A DNA stretch of 64,000 bases from Mactromeris polynyma (GCA_032209605.1 JASFXZ010000026.1:2542001-2606000); one strand, 5' to 3'. Counted from the stretch's first letter, positions 1-12,867 are shown. The notes: generated by a model from the letters alone, not told the origin. A program made the numbers and translations.

Positions 1-795
1 TATTTACGTCATTTGACTAATTTTTGCGCGGTCAATATTGCCCCATGTATTTTGTCGTTTTCAATGAAATATTTCTTTAAATATTGTATTATTGACTGCG
101 TTGCATACTGTATTCGAAATAGCCCATATACATAATGCCCTGTCCCATATGTTTTGTACAAGCTAAAGGGCTCTGTATGCAGAATCGTCATTATGATGTC
201 CCCAAGACATTACTGTGTCGAAATAACTGCGTAGGTTTATGTCTTAATCTAGAAAACACGTCCTCCATTATCTCACGATTTCATATCATGTGAACATTTC
301 CTGTGCTATAATAGCTTTATTGATAGTTTTATAGGAAGTCATTCTCTTTCCGGGCGGTCTTTATTGTTGGATAATATTAGCCTTTTAAACGTCTCCAGAA
401 GCATGAAATCTCCGAGATTGAAAGATCAATAGACATTGTACTCATTTCTTCTCATTACTGCTGTAGTTTTAACCGAAAGCTTGCTCATATATTGCGCTTG
501 TTATCGTCCGAAGTTTCGTGTATACGTTGTGTAGTACGTATATAGCAACGGAACATAATGATAAACACTATAGTTGTAGATTATTCAACTACAAAATTGT
601 ATTGCGCAATAATCAACCCAAGAAGTTATTTATAGTAACAAATGAGATTCTTAGTTGCAGACAGATTCAAATGTCACCATACTTTGTATTAAAGGCAAGA
701 GTTTGCAGTCAATGAATCAGCTTTAATTACGGTAGCTTCGTAAATATCTCAGTATTGAAAATAATCCTGTTAATTGAAACGAGAGATAATTAGTA
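1..795. other. unique AT-rich DNA, nothing recognised
   Basis: No coding region, RNA gene or repeat could be recognised. The short open frames here (about 60-65 codons on either strand) have no recognisable domain and no convincing splice context. Confidence 0.5.
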
Positions 796-802
796 GTTCG
801 AG

Positions 803-880
803 ACGGGTAGGTCATTGGCGTGTTGGGGATTATTACCAACACATAGGTCACAAAAGAGTTCGGGTTTTGATCGGTCCTAC
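803..880 (+). repeat. degenerate tRNA-derived SINE-like fragment
   Basis: A tRNA-like A-box region (GGTCATTGGCGTGTTGG) is followed about 45 bp later by a B-box-like GAGTTCGGGTTTTGATC. The spacing fits a pol III internal promoter, but the cloverleaf is not intact. Most likely a worn SINE head. Weak call. Confidence 0.3.
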
Positions 881-902
881 GTAAAACATATTCGAGAAAT
901 CA

Positions 903-965
903 TGAACAGAACAGAATTTGGAGGTTTAAGTATGATACTTATCATCCAATGTATACAATTTACAA
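903..965 (-). mobile_element. LINE 3'-end fragment with (TTCTG)n-type tail
   Basis: GAACAGAACAGAATTT followed by a TTTAAG...CTTATCATCCA stretch aligns by eye with the better copy at 2802-2890. Read on the minus strand this ends in a TTCTG-type simple tail, as seen in some molluscan non-LTR elements. No coding part remains. Confidence 0.3.
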
Positions 966-1242
966 AATAATAGTATTGATATAATCTAGGGGAGTAAGTA
1001 CATGTACATTTATACATGCAACATAGTCAAACGGAATGTTACAATAAACACGACAAACGACAGTGATACAATATGAATGAATATGAAAAACTGCATTATA
1101 CTTATAACAGCCAATCAAGAACGTAATAAATTAGTACGTACATTAACAGCACTAAATGTAGAATGAATGTTAATATTAGATTTTAAGTCGTGTAAGATCA
1201 TATTTGTTTGTGTAAATCTAGTAAATATGTCCGTACAAAATT

Positions 1243-1335
1243 AGCAGTGGATGCGTTGGTTGAGGGATCTCTTGGTCGGAAGGTCATGTGTTCGAGCCCA
1301 GTGTAGAGCGGGGTTTGATCACGAACTTCACTGTA
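1243..1335 (+). repeat. tRNA-derived SINE head
   Basis: An A-box-like stretch (AGTGGATGCGTTGGTTGAGG) and a B box (GTGTTCGAGCCC, 1288-1299) lie at tRNA-like spacing, followed by a further non-tRNA segment. The acceptor stem does not pair, so this is a SINE or tRNA pseudogene and not a working tRNA. Confidence 0.5.
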
Positions 1336-2593
1336 TCACTGTTAGGGGAATATGTATGATACAATACTTACACATACTAGACCGTTAATACATTCTGGCT
1401 ATAAGAAAACTACCATTTAATATAAATATCCATAATCACTTTTCACTGTTGTGTTTTTTTCTGAGACATGAACTAAATCGAAAGTAAACATTAACTTTTG
1501 ACACATTGTCTTTGTGATGATAAATCGGTGAAAAAATAACAATAATTAACATAAATACTTAATTTAATCCCATTGATTCCACGGTTACCGCTTAAACTTG
1601 CTTGATTATCATAATTTACGCATATTTTAGTAATAATCATTTAGAATTGCATTCCGTTATAACTTACGTGATTATAAATCTATCAATTACGTAAACGTAT
1701 ATTTAAAGAATGACAATTAGACGGTATCTGTAAAAAAAGATAGAACATTGGTCCGCTATTTGTTATGTTTTATATGATTTATACTCCCCGACCAGTGGGT
1801 TGATATTTTAACATATTAAACAAATCGTAAATTACGTTCATGGTCGCTCTAGACGACATTCGGCTTGTCACATGTAACATGACACCATCTCAACAACATG
1901 AACACATAAGTTGAAGACTCATCAAGATATTTCTTATACAGAATAACTAATGTGTTCTCTCTTAACTTAACTGAATGAAACCTTCAAATTGACGCAAAAT
2001 AAATTATTGAAATATTGACCTTTGCTTCTTCAATATTAATTAAGCTATAAAATCCACGACAAGATTGAAATATAGCACCCTAATGACCCCACGGAACCTT
2101 TTCATGTGTCAATCTACACCATTATATAGACAAGCTTATCAAAATATTAAATACATACGTCCACGCTCCAATGATATTTCATACATAATATATCAAGTAT
2201 TTTAATAAAGTTAAAACCACTGGACGACTGATGAATATGTCTTTATACAATGTACAGGTCTCATTGAGAAGGGGTCACTTCATTACTGACCCCTTCTGTG
2301 ACCCTTTTTATGAATTAATGACAATATTTCGTGGCGCGATTGAATTGAACTAATCGAATAATTAGTTGAGACAATACACACTAAATCACGAATACATCTC
2401 GCGTGCAAGATACATCAAGATATTCCGATACGCCTTGACCCTTTAACATGTGACATGTCACGTGATATAGGGACAAGCATTTCTTGGCTTCGATCTGTTT
2501 CGACGCATAATTTTGTCATTCACTGAAACTAATATTGTCAATGTAAAAATTAAACCATAAATTTATTACACTCATCAAACTTCAAATTATATA
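1336..2593. other. unique AT-rich DNA, nothing recognised
   Basis: About 1.25 kb with no repeat, RNA gene or coding exon that I can support. Confidence 0.5.
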
Positions 2594-2775
2594 TACAATA
2601 AAACCGAAATAATAAGACCACCCTTGGGTCCCTTGAAAAATTGTCTTCATATTGAGGTTGAATAAAGAGCAAAACAGTGAAAATTGACTTGAAATTTATG
2701 TTCATAATATTGAAATGGTTTTAATATTAAGGTAGGCTTATTATTGAGGTGCTCTGTAAGTGAGATTTTACTGTA
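2594..2775. mobile_element. MITE family A, copy 1
   Basis: About 180 bp beginning TACAATAAAACCG...AATAAGACCACCC and ending GTAAGTGAGATTTTACTGTA. The two ends are inverted repeats flanked by TA. The interior (TTGAGGTTGAATAAAGAGCA, AAACAGTGAAAA) recurs at 3696, 18206, 22369 and 25402. TA flanks and CAGT termini fit a non-autonomous Tc1/mariner-type element; the superfamily is inferred. Confidence 0.7.
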
Positions 2776-2801
2776 CTTAATTAATATGGATAATTTATAT
2801 C

Positions 2802-2900
2802 AGAACAGAAACAGAACAGAACTTTTATTTCGGATTTAAGCAAAGCTCCTCATCCATACAACATATGTACAACATATTGTCAATATCCCTACCTAAAAAG
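2802..2900 (-). mobile_element. LINE 3'-end fragment, (TTCTG)n tail
   Basis: ACAGAAACAGAACAGAACTTTTATTTCGG is followed by TTTAAGCAAAGCTCCTCATCC. On the minus strand this reads as a 3' UTR ending in AATAAAAGTTCTG followed by further TTCTG units, a common tail form for non-LTR elements in molluscs. It is non-coding here. Confidence 0.4.
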
Positions 2901-3252
2901 CCATTATTGTCAAATATACTATTTTGTTATCAAACTTAAGTATGAGCATTTGTCTGCACTTACAATATACCAACGATAATAAATAAAGTGTATACTATAT
3001 ATATAATACCGTATATGACATAAATTCTGATTAATGTGTGATATTTATTACAGAAATTATGTAATAATGGTTATATCTGAGGATTTGTATGCGTTACCAG
3101 GCAACGTAATGTTATTTATTGTTTTTCGTCCTTTAAGGTTGTTCCAAAGTTTAGAAATGATTTTATCACTTAGGTTACCTAGTGTGAGCAGTAAATGTAT
3201 GATGACAGAAGTACGACTGCGTTCTTTTGCCATTTTAAAATTCACCATTTAT

Positions 3253-3588
3253 ATGGAACGCCAAATCTACATAAACTCAAATAGTTGAAGAGCTTTTGAG
3301 AAATAGTTAGAATTGGAGCTGTCTACAAATCATTTGTTGCCCTCATTACTTGAATTAGAACTCTCTTCAATTGATTTGAAGAACTCTCTAATTCAATTGG
3401 TGAGAGCAACAAATGAATTGTAGCTAGCAATAACTATATAATGATAGCAAACAATTAATTGGAGACCTCCTAAAATGGATTGAAGAGCTCTTCAATTCAT
3501 TTGAAGAGGTCTCTTATTATTTGAGGAGGTCTCTATTTATTTGAAAAGCTCTTCAAATATTTGAGTTTATGTAGATTTTGCGTTCCAT
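3253..3588. mobile_element. MITE with long terminal inverted repeats
   Basis: The left end ATGGAACGCCAAATCTACAT continuing AAACTCAAATA is mirrored at the right end by TATTTGAGTTTATGTAGATT then TTGCGTTCCAT. The TIRs extend about 40 bp with few mismatches. The interior is built of short sub-repeats of the type AATTGAAGAGCTCTTCAATT. There is no transposase frame. Non-autonomous DNA element of unknown superfamily. Confidence 0.7.
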
Positions 3589-3695
3589 ACATTTATATTG
3601 TGGTAAAATATCGCAAATGCTTATCAAGTTAGTGGTTAGCAATCATGAACGCGAAATAAATGTATCTGCATATGAATAAAAAAACAAATATGCTT

Positions 3696-3865
3696 CAGTA
3701 AAACCACAAACAACGACCTCACTTGGGTCCCTTGAAAACTGGCCTTTTATTTGGGTGGTCTTAATATTGAGGTTGAATAAATAGCAAAATAGAAACATGG
3801 ACTTGAAACTTGTGTTCTTCTTATTGAGGAATAATGAAGTGGTCTTTAAGTGACGTTTTACTTTA
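3696..3865. mobile_element. MITE family A, copy 2
   Basis: Starts CAGTAAAACCACAAACAACG and ends TTTAAGTGACGTTTTACT. The interior holds CTTGGGTCCCTTGAAAACTG and GGTGGTCTTAATATTGAGG as in the other family A copies. Same orientation as copy 1 and about 0.9 kb from it. Confidence 0.7.
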
Positions 3866-4254
3866 GTCCCTATTTCGTCCATTGAGATATACTGCTGTTT
3901 CAAAACAATGGACGAAATTAATTGAACAAAATGAAGTATAATCAGTATCACTGCTGTAAAACATTGCTTTGTGGTAATATATTCGCCAATTAAAAATAAT
4001 GCGCACGACAAAGTGTGTTTATACTTTATATGGATCTATTGTTGCTATTAAAATGACGGTTGAAATATTCTAATCGGGTGTTAAATATATTTGTTCTCTT
4101 AAAATGTTAATGACAGAACGTCGTACAACAATGACAGATCCAATCATGTGGATCAATCTAGTACATAAATCATTGTGCGTACATACGCGTGAACTGTAAA
4201 ACTACTATACATAGATATAGTTTTGGTTCGCATTAATCACGCGTTAATTGAAAA

Positions 4255-4545
4255 GCGACAAAGGTTAGCATGACAATATACACAATGATGTTAACAATAA
4301 AATGGGCACAAGTTAGCATTTATAACATTTACAAGGACACAAGTTAGAATGTGAAGGAACACAAGTTAGCGGTAAAAGGGATACAAATAAGCGTTAAAAG
4401 GGCACGAGTTAGTATTTAAACTAATAAAAGGGGCAGACGTAAGAATTTAAAGGGGAATAAGCGTTAATAGTATTAAAGGGGTCAACATTAGCATAAAACG
4501 ACACAAATTAACGTTCAAATCGGCACAGTTTGGCATTTAAATCAT
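4255..4545. repeat. degenerate ~22-30 bp tandem repeat
   Basis: The core ACACAAGTTAGCGTTAAAAGGG recurs about ten times with strong decay (ACAAGTTAGC, ACAAATAAGCG, ACGAGTTAGT, ACAAATTAACG). It looks like an old minisatellite that no longer homogenises. Confidence 0.55.
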
Positions 4546-4736
4546 CGTTCGTTTGTAAAAGATGAGCACTTCGTGTATTGTCATAGATAGTCGATTACAT
4601 AAATAAGAGAAACTTAATCACTCCAAGTGTTATAATTATAACGACTCACAAAATAAACACACCATACAATGTGTCTGTAATGTACGCTTTTAACCATCAG
4701 ACAAGGTATTTACTAGTCAAAAGGGCTATCCTGATA

Positions 4737-4918
4737 TACAGGCCGGGTATCGTTTATTCGACAACCTTTTATCCGAATACTCGGTATCATACGAAAAAAA
4801 ATCAGGTCCCGATGTATCTTATTATGCACGTCGTATAAAACTGGCCTATTCGAAACCATGTATCATTCGAAATAAAATGTCGGCATCGATGAATTCGAAT
4901 GAACGAGGTGAGACTGTA
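4737..4918. mobile_element. MITE family B, copy 1
   Basis: About 180 bp. The left end is ...CGTTTATTCGACAACC and the right end GAATTCGAATGAACGAGG then TGAGACTGTA. The interior AATCAGGTCCCGATGTATCT and ATTCGAAACCATGTATCATT is shared with copies at 7328 and 32707. TACAG/CTGTA ends with TA flanks suggest a Tc1/mariner-type MITE. Confidence 0.7.
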
Positions 4919-7327
4919 TTCAGTACATAATGACAAAGTGTTCATAAACGATTTTAATATGATTTTGACAAGTTTGCATAGATTTGTGATAGTTTAATTA
5001 ATTTAAATCATAAATGACATTGCTTACGGCACACTTAACAGAATATTATATCCAGCGGCTTTGTAGAAAATATGTGAAATAGCACTGAGGGTTAGCACTT
5101 TTGATCAGTAACTATGTAATTGTTAACATTCACAATACTATGTCTGTTAGTGTATAGATATAATTGTGTAACACATTCCTACAGGGACCCTGACCTTCTA
5201 CTTACTATACGCTAATTAACTCGACAAATATTCGTTCTATTAAAGTCAATCGTCACTTTGATATTGTGTAGTATGAACTAATTACTTTAACCAAAATCTA
5301 TATGTGTAAATAGACTGTAAGAATACACTAACACTCAGACCGTTTGCTATCCACTTAAACAACTTACTACTGGCTAAAAACCTTCATTTCGTTACCTTAA
5401 GAGACGATTACTGAATTCGTTAACTCTTAAATCGTCTTTCGCTCGTCTCCCTAATTAATACTAGATCTGGTTGGCCATTTAGCTTAAAATTAATGTGTTC
5501 AAGTATTTGCCAGGCAAACCATCTGAAGACACTTTCTGCTAAGCATCCTTGACTATAGCGCGTATATATCTCGACTTCTAAATAAATGTTCTTTAATTAA
5601 AACTTTGATGGTATTCTTTCATATAGCTGAACGAGATGGATGCAAAACCTTGAAATATATAAACACAAAACTAGAGAAAATATCATTTCAAAGTCCCAAT
5701 ATCAACCACACAGCGCGAGCACGTGACTTGAAGAAAACAGAAGCAATTATAGTAAGGATGAAACTTTTAATGAGAATCTACTGGCATATAAATCAAACAT
5801 ATTGATAGTTCATTCCCGTCTCTCATACTAATGACGTAATGATATAATGATAGCACAGATTACTTTTAATGTAAGTCTCAAGGCACGTGCCTATAGCAGA
5901 AACAAAATCAATTTTCTTGCCAAAATAGAGAATGGTATAAAGACGGCTTCGTTCTTAGCGTTGCCAAATACTGTCTTTGTACGGGAGGTAAAACCGAAGG
6001 TCTGTCAGGGCCATTCAGAGAACTAGCAGGTGACTTAGCCGGCCTTACACGAGTGAAATACACAGTTTGATAATCGATCAGTGTTATTGGGCATTGGGTA
6101 AAGAGTATCTATACAACGTACATATTTGTCAACCCATCATTTTCTGTTATATCTAAACCCAAGCTTCCAAATCGGTACGGCTGTTATCTATTTTCCGGTT
6201 TTAGATGGAAATTCACCATCATTATCAAATATCTTTCAAATATACTTTGCACATTTAAAAACACTCAATTGTTTACCATCCATACTTCATTAAAATTCAT
6301 TTTATTACTTTTGAAACTCATTTTTTATGAAAATACTTGTCGATTGTCATGAAATTTAGCATACATGTTGCGTACACATGCAATAATATCGTGTCAAGTA
6401 CTTTTTTGCATCCTAAAAGTCAGTCAATGAAAATTTAGAAATCCCATATCGTTCGTTATTAAATGTACAGAGTATAAAAATTGTAATCAATTGAAAACAG
6501 CCCTGTTCAAACCAAGTTACCAGCCTCACCAAACACAATACCTACACAGTCACGCACAGAAACAAAGGTATTAAGTCGAACATTATTGTTCAGTCGAATG
6601 TTTCCAATTATATTGAAAAACAAAAATGAAACAATGCCCGCAAAAAAACGCTTGGCAGACAGAAACCTTATTCGGGTATTTGAGCAAGTTGGATTGGCAA
6701 GAAATGGCATTAAATCATCAAATTGCCAAGCCAGGGTCTTAGCATGTAGACACATTGTTTCTCTCGAACACATTACCGATTATGCTGACTTGATCGAAAT
6801 GGGGGAAATATTGATAACTCTTAACTACTTTAACTACAATAATGTTTTAAGATAAATCTGTTTGCCAAACTATTTTCAGGAACCGATTTCTCAGAAACAA
6901 TACCCTCCTATTCTAGCTGATATTAAGTCTCTATTTATGGTCATTTGCGACGATGCTGCTGGTCATTAGACAGCAAGATTGGTTTATAAAGTTAGGCAAA
7001 ATAGCTCAATTAGCTATAATATGAGTAATGTACTGACTGCGCATGCGTGATCATGTTGGGTGTGCGTTATTAACTACATACAAATGGCGTTCGTCTGATT
7101 TAGACAGATGTCAATTATTTATATTTAATCACGTATAAAAAAATCAATCAGTCTATATTGCTAATTTTGTGTTTCGTTTCTATAAAACAGAATGAGGGAA
7201 AATGCACAATATTATGTCCATTACAGTTATATGAGAAACAGAACTCCGTTACTTTGGACATTTTATAGAGTATTTACTAAAAAAGGAAACTATTAATTCA
7301 ATGCATTTGCAGAATTGATATCAGCTT
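4919..7327. other. unique AT-rich DNA
   Basis: No gene or repeat is recognised except the possible promoter motifs at 7038-7090, listed separately. The overlapping 88-89 codon open frames on opposite strands at 6507-6855 resemble no family I know and have no splice context that favours either. Confidence 0.45.
7038..7090. promoter_or_regulatory. possible TATA-less promoter motifs (NRF1-like and YY1-like)
   Basis: TGCGCATGCGTG (7038-7049) is close to the NRF1 consensus. CAAATGGCG (7081-7089) resembles a YY1 site, which often overlaps a start codon in housekeeping promoters. They are 31 bp apart in otherwise AT-rich DNA. No downstream exon was found; chance occurrence is possible. Confidence 0.2.
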
Positions 7328-7498
7328 CTGTCGGACCTCGTTTATACGACAACCTTTCAGACTCGGTATAATCCGAAATAAATATCAGGTCCCGATGCAT
7401 CTTAGGCACGTCGAATTGAAATGGGTTATTCGAAATCATGTATTATTCGACATAAACTATCGCACCTGATGAATTCGAATGACCGAGGTTCGACTGTA
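7328..7498. mobile_element. MITE family B, copy 2
   Basis: Starts CTGTCGGACCTCGTTTATAC and ends GAATGACCGAGGTTCGACTGTA; the termini are inverted repeats. The interior AAATATCAGGTCCCGATGCA and TATTCGAAATCATGTATTAT matches copies 1 and 3. Confidence 0.7.
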
Positions 7499-8022
7499 TT
7501 TGTGTAGCAAGTTTTATTTCTATTCTCTTTTTAAGCATTCATGTCAATAATACTTATAGGTAATGTTTTATACCCTTCCTAACAATAGTAAAGATGGAAA
7601 AAGTAAACGAAAAAAGTTAGAACGCTTGAAACAAAATACGATTGTTTTTGTACTTTTTTCTTGCATGTATGTGTTTGTTTTCAGTATGTTTCAATAGATG
7701 GTTGTATATAATATATTACATATAGCAGTGTATGGTAATGCAACAACATACAATCCATTAATAAACTAATGCATTGCACGTTCTGTATCACTACACACAC
7801 ACATCTAGTTCAGATGTAAACAAGAAACAAGTCAACAGTAATGGATGTTTGAGCGAAATTGTTTATATCCATTCAAATTATATCTCAATGTCGTTGTATG
7901 GATATAACAAAGTTTGAATGTAACGAAGTAAATCTCCGTGTCCCAAGAAGTTCGTTATAAGCGTGTTCCACTCTATACATATTGTCTGTCAGAAGGCACA
8001 CAAAGAAGCTCACATTTTTACT

Positions 8023-8111
8023 ACAATAAAACCCCAGTAAAATACCACCTTGTTAGTATGACCGACTGTCTTCAGTGTCAGTGATGGTCTTGTTACTGAA
8101 AGTTTACTGTA
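8023..8111. mobile_element. MITE family A, internally deleted copy
   Basis: About 90 bp. ACAATAAAACCCCAGTAAAATACCACC at the left and ATGGTCTTGTTACTGAAAGTTTACTGTA at the right resemble the family A ends; the middle is missing. Diverged. Confidence 0.45.
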
Positions 8112-10899
8112 CATAATTGATATGCCTATCTTACGTTTCAAAAGGAAAAAAAATCATGAAAGAGTGAACTTTAATATCCTTCAAATTTCCCTAAACATTC
8201 CCACAAATGCCCCTAATAAACCGAATGCTTTAATGTTATGCAAATTAAACTGGTGCATTTTTCAGTATAAATTGTGTGTTAAATTTCATTACGACATCTC
8301 ATCGCCCACTTAACATCTTGTCAGAACACGATACTGTATTAAATTCAAGGAAATATGAGTAAATTAAAGATTTGTGAATAATCACATCATCGCCAGAAAT
8401 ATCCCACGATATGTGCGTTATTAAAAGTCAGGATCAAATATAGCTTACATTATCAGTGACTGTTTCATAAATGAGGAAAATGTTTAGCGTGCAGATTTAT
8501 AATGACTGAAATAACACATTTCGTGGTTGAATATATGCCAACTCTCACGTGATCTCACGTCCGAGAGACTGTACCTACATGGTGCTTGAAAGAACGTCCA
8601 TTTGTTCTAGTCCATAGTGATACCATTCGTGTGATATGCAAAGTTGATGGTACACTTGTTAATATGGTATATCACTATAACATTGGTAATTAAATTGTCG
8701 GAATATTTAAGAATTAAGGTAGCTTTTGGGGTTTCAGGTTTCGATAAACTGTGAAATTTCATAGGTACTCGGTAAGCGCTCTTAATTAGTAAGATTTCGG
8801 TGCATTCGGGAATTTTCGTCATTTTTCGTTGGATGAGCGTCGGTTTGGCGGTAATTGCCGAAGTTTTCCGATTAAGCTGGGAGTACTAGGGGCGCTAAAA
8901 AGCACGCTGCCTTCGCTTGTGGCATGTGTTACAACTAACAATCTTAACCAACAAATTATATGTTAAACACACAACCAAGTGTCACATTTCGTGACTATAA
9001 AGATGTTTTATTTGAAGTGCAAACTAATATTTGTAGATTTAACGAAACGTATGATAATAAGCCTTGCATAAATTGTCGTTGAACAATTGCATTTCTGTTT
9101 GACAGTGCTATCACAATATATTTAAATGTAAATAAACTAAGCGATGCATTGCTTAATGGTGAATGATTCGACACAAACTGGTACTAGCTGTCAACATAAT
9201 ATAATATCAATTTTATTCATTTCCATTTTTTCAAGCGCGAACTATACCAAATTTGTTTAAAGCAAACACAATTATTGCACCCACAATTTAGTCAATTTAA
9301 ATTCATTTCTACTATAATATTCAAATTAAAAGTAAATATATTGAACTAAATAAACATTACATTATTTTATACCATCATTACGCAATCTTAACGTTGTCGT
9401 TTCCTGTATTACAATACATCTGGTTATAACTTAACAAACATGGCTTTCTTTGACCTCTTTGTACATTGTTTACAAACCTTACAAAGATAGTTGTACTTCA
9501 AAAGGTACAAAATGTGCAACTTGATTCACACAATGTTTACTTAAAGAGAAGATCGTTGACAGAGGACGTAATAAAGACGGATATTTATCTATGGTCTGAT
9601 AACACACGCTGGGTACATATTGCCAATTACATTATACCGTAATCTGTTGAATCATTACAATACAGTTAAACACAAGAATACGACAAGAAGGCAATAAAAA
9701 AGATATTCAGGTTTGTACTGCAACGAACATAAATATCTGTGATAAATATACAATGAATGACTATGTCAGAGCGCATACAAATGTTTACATGTCGATATGG
9801 AATGCAATGTATTTGTTTTATATCTGTTTTGTTTACATTTTAAAACATCCCCCAAGTGCTATTAAAACATTTTTTATCTTGTTGTAACAATTATAATCGT
9901 AATACAATCTGGTTAATGATAGATATGATTAAATCTAACATTTCATCCTTACTGTACCATTCTCCTGTGTTCTTATTCGAGTATTGTAAGTTAGTGTGGT
10001 GATATGACCCCCCCCCCCCCCATCGACGTATGACATGAAGTTCAAAATGTACTAGTCAAAAGTGCTAATATGCCAATATTTATAACACTTCTGGATACTA
10101 TTCTGAATTTGAATACAATACATTCTTTATATTTTATTTATTTATTTATTTTATTTAAGTCTAATCAATATACAATCATGTAATATATACAATACAAATT
10201 ATAACAATAAAAGTACATTGCCACTCCATTCTGGAGTTACAAGAGACTATAATTATATAACAATCAATTTATACACACATGTATATGTGATTCAAATGAA
10301 CTAAACGCCTCAATAACATCGACGTAAACTTGTCAAACCCAGTTCATACTTTCAGATCACTGTGTTATAATGAAGTGAAAATTCTCTAAATAGAAAATGG
10401 CGGGTTATCTCGAGCTCGTTTGGACAGTAAAAATCATTTATATCAACCGGATATGTCAACAATATAATAATGCGAAAGTCTAACACTCGTCGCGTATTAT
10501 AATTACGAAAAATGACGTCATACGACACTAGTCTTCCTAAAACAAGGAAACTGGTATTTCAAAATTTCGTTTTCCAATGTCTCAACAGAACAGTTGAAAT
10601 AGTATCCTGTGTGTGTCAGACACAGTTTTAAATACTTGAATATTGAAGTCAAGCAGGAAAAGTCTCATACGAAGGGAACAGCGCCCCCCCCCCCAAACTA
10701 CAAGAGCAGATGCAATCCAGACATACAAAGTCAATTGTTTATTTATTACTATGTAAAGGGCCAGCCATTTCTGACTTATGAGACACCTATATTCTGAGCA
10801 CATTTACTTCCCGATTCATATCCTTTAATGCCAGGCACCAGGCAGGTAGACACACAGTGATCATTATTTAACTAGCTGGCGGCTAAACCAACTGGCCAT
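8112..10899. other. unique AT-rich DNA with short homopolymer and simple repeats
   Basis: Poly-C runs occur near 10009-10021 and 10683-10694, and a TTTA-rich run near 10134-10160. An AAAATGGCGGG motif at 10394-10404 has an ATG followed by a 28-codon frame and a GTAAAA after ten codons. It could be a tiny first exon, but there is no supporting evidence. No other gene-like signal is seen. Confidence 0.4.
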
Positions 10900-10985
10900 A
10901 TCAGGACGGACCCCTGCCGGGATTCGAACCTTCGACCTCCCGCTCCCATTGCGGCTGCCTTATCTATTCGACCACGGGAGACGGA
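10900..10985 (-). repeat. tRNA-derived SINE head (minus strand)
   Basis: On the minus strand GTGGTCGAATAGATAAGG (A box) and GGTTCGAATCCC (B box) lie at tRNA spacing. The T-stem bases flanking the B box do not pair and the acceptor ends do not match, so this is a SINE or pseudogene and not a functional tRNA. Confidence 0.55.
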
Positions 10986-11734
10986 GACATAAATATCCTT
11001 GGCCTACTTTGAAATAAATCATCAATATATCTATGTACACGAATACAAAAGCAGAGCGGACTCAAGACACAAATATAAATAATCGGTGAAAATACGAGGT
11101 TTAAGTTCGTTTCTAGTGGTGTCAATGTTCATTGAGGCTGTGGTCACCCGATGTCACCTACACAGCTTGATAGCTTCCTTTACAGGATATAACAGTGTTG
11201 TCAACGATGAAACGATTCAGTAAACGTGTATGTCTCGTCGCTCCCTGATTTACATAAGCAATGTATATATCAAACTGTACTTCTGTGTAACTTAAATTGA
11301 ACAATATGCAGTGTGATAATATTCATGTTTAGAACTATCTTCAAAACGTTAATCTCGTACGCATTATAATACTTTAACCACAGAAACCACAATTGCACAA
11401 CTTCGTGCGTTGACTAATAATCTTATGATTTTTACTGTAAGTCACATACATTTCGTGTTCTGATTGAATCACGTGCCACACAATTTCTAAGTGTTCCAAC
11501 AAGTCACAAGTCAAGGAGCATATCTCTGCTCTTGCCGATTCGAAATCAAAGGTTTAAACCTCAAGTACACAAGTGTATATGATGACAAACATCCTCGCCT
11601 TATTATTTCCAGAAGCCCGTAACTGAATTGTTGGCGGTTTTAAGTATTTGGTATCGTTGAAACCGTCTTTCCGGGCTATTTCTATCTGAACTACCTATAT
11701 TGTTCTGGAATGCACATAACTTGAATAAAATGCA
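10986..11734. other. unique AT-rich DNA, nothing recognised
   Basis: No supportable feature in this 0.75 kb. Confidence 0.45.
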
Positions 11735-11830
11735 ATTCCATAACCCCGTAATGAACAAAACTACAGGAGAATAAAACTTTTAAGTCGTTTTTCTCAAACA
11801 GACGAAAAACAAGTTATGGGATTCTGGATA
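11735..11830. mobile_element. short dispersed repeat family D, copy 1
   Basis: ATTCCATAACCCCGTAATGA ... AATAAAACTT ... AACAAGTTATGGGATTCTGG. The same block order recurs at 26382-26486. CCATAACC and GTTATGG near the ends form a short inverted repeat. Probably a small MITE. Confidence 0.5.
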
Positions 11831-12083
11831 TAATGCGACGACGTGTATATGGAGTTTTCATATTTATGTCATATACTGTGTTTCATTTTTTCCACGACAC
11901 AAGCGTGGAACGGAAGGATAGACAAGGCAGAATGTTAAGCAAGGGTCAATATTAATGTCCACACTCCTTAAATGTGGGTCCACATAAATCATTTTAATAT
12001 CTTTGTTACTTTATTAATCATTTTGCTGCATATCATTATACGTGCAAAAACATGAAAAATTATCGACGACTGTGACCGAATTG

Positions 12084-12229
12084 TACGAAAGTCTGATGGT
12101 GAAATTTCAGATTCAAGAATTCGTGAATTCATAATGTTGAACTCGTGAATTTATAAAGTTGAACTCGTTAATTCATGAAATTGAAATCGCGAATTCTTGA
12201 AGCTGACATGTCACCGCCATGCTTTCGTA
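12084..12229. mobile_element. palindromic MITE family C, copy 1
   Basis: The left end TACGAAAGTCTGATGGTGA is mirrored by the right end TCACCGCCATGCTTTCGTA. The interior is rich in GAATTCGTGAATTCAT and GTTGAACTCGTGAATT motifs. The right end and interior recur at 34895-35056 and 46655-46769. Confidence 0.6.
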
Positions 12230-12867
12230 GAATTGTAGCGATTAATAATTTTCCAATGCATAAGTTTACTTTGCTATCCGCGATTTACGATTGCTTATCA
12301 GCCATGGAGTTATCTAGTGTGGAAATGACTCATGTATTTTGTGAAATTAACTCGTAAATATATCCCTTTCAGGGTACAGTAAATTATAAGTGTCTAGACA
12401 TTCAGACAATTATAGCTAGTCATCTCATTGCGACTTAGTTTATAAAATATATCAAATAAAACCATTTATTTCTATACCATTATAATGTATACAGTGTTTG
12501 TTCAAATTTGTCTTTAAAATCCGGAAATTTTGAAATTAGAAATGATTTTATCACCAACCCACACAATACAAGATCTCATCATATTTATTGTCGGTAGCAT
12601 ATCAAGAAGTAAAAGCGAAACAAGTGTATATGCACATTGATTAAGACGCCGATAAACTACTTTCCTTCTCGCCCTCGATATAATGTCACAGTATATATGG
12701 AAGATATTTACACATTTTCGTTTTTACAATAAAGTACTATTCTCTGTGTGGAAAATATCTGAGTAGAAATGAAGTGTTTTTTATACATGTACATATATGA
12801 TCACATCGGAAGATGTCGAATTGTGTTAAATTGCCAAAGTTCACTAATGTGAGACATACAAGTCTGG

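Noticed and set aside
6507..6855. Overlapping 88-89 codon frames
   Set aside because: No known motif, no splice support, and no way to prefer either strand.
10900..10985. Functional tRNA gene
   Set aside because: A and B boxes are present, but the acceptor and T stems do not pair; a SINE head is more likely.
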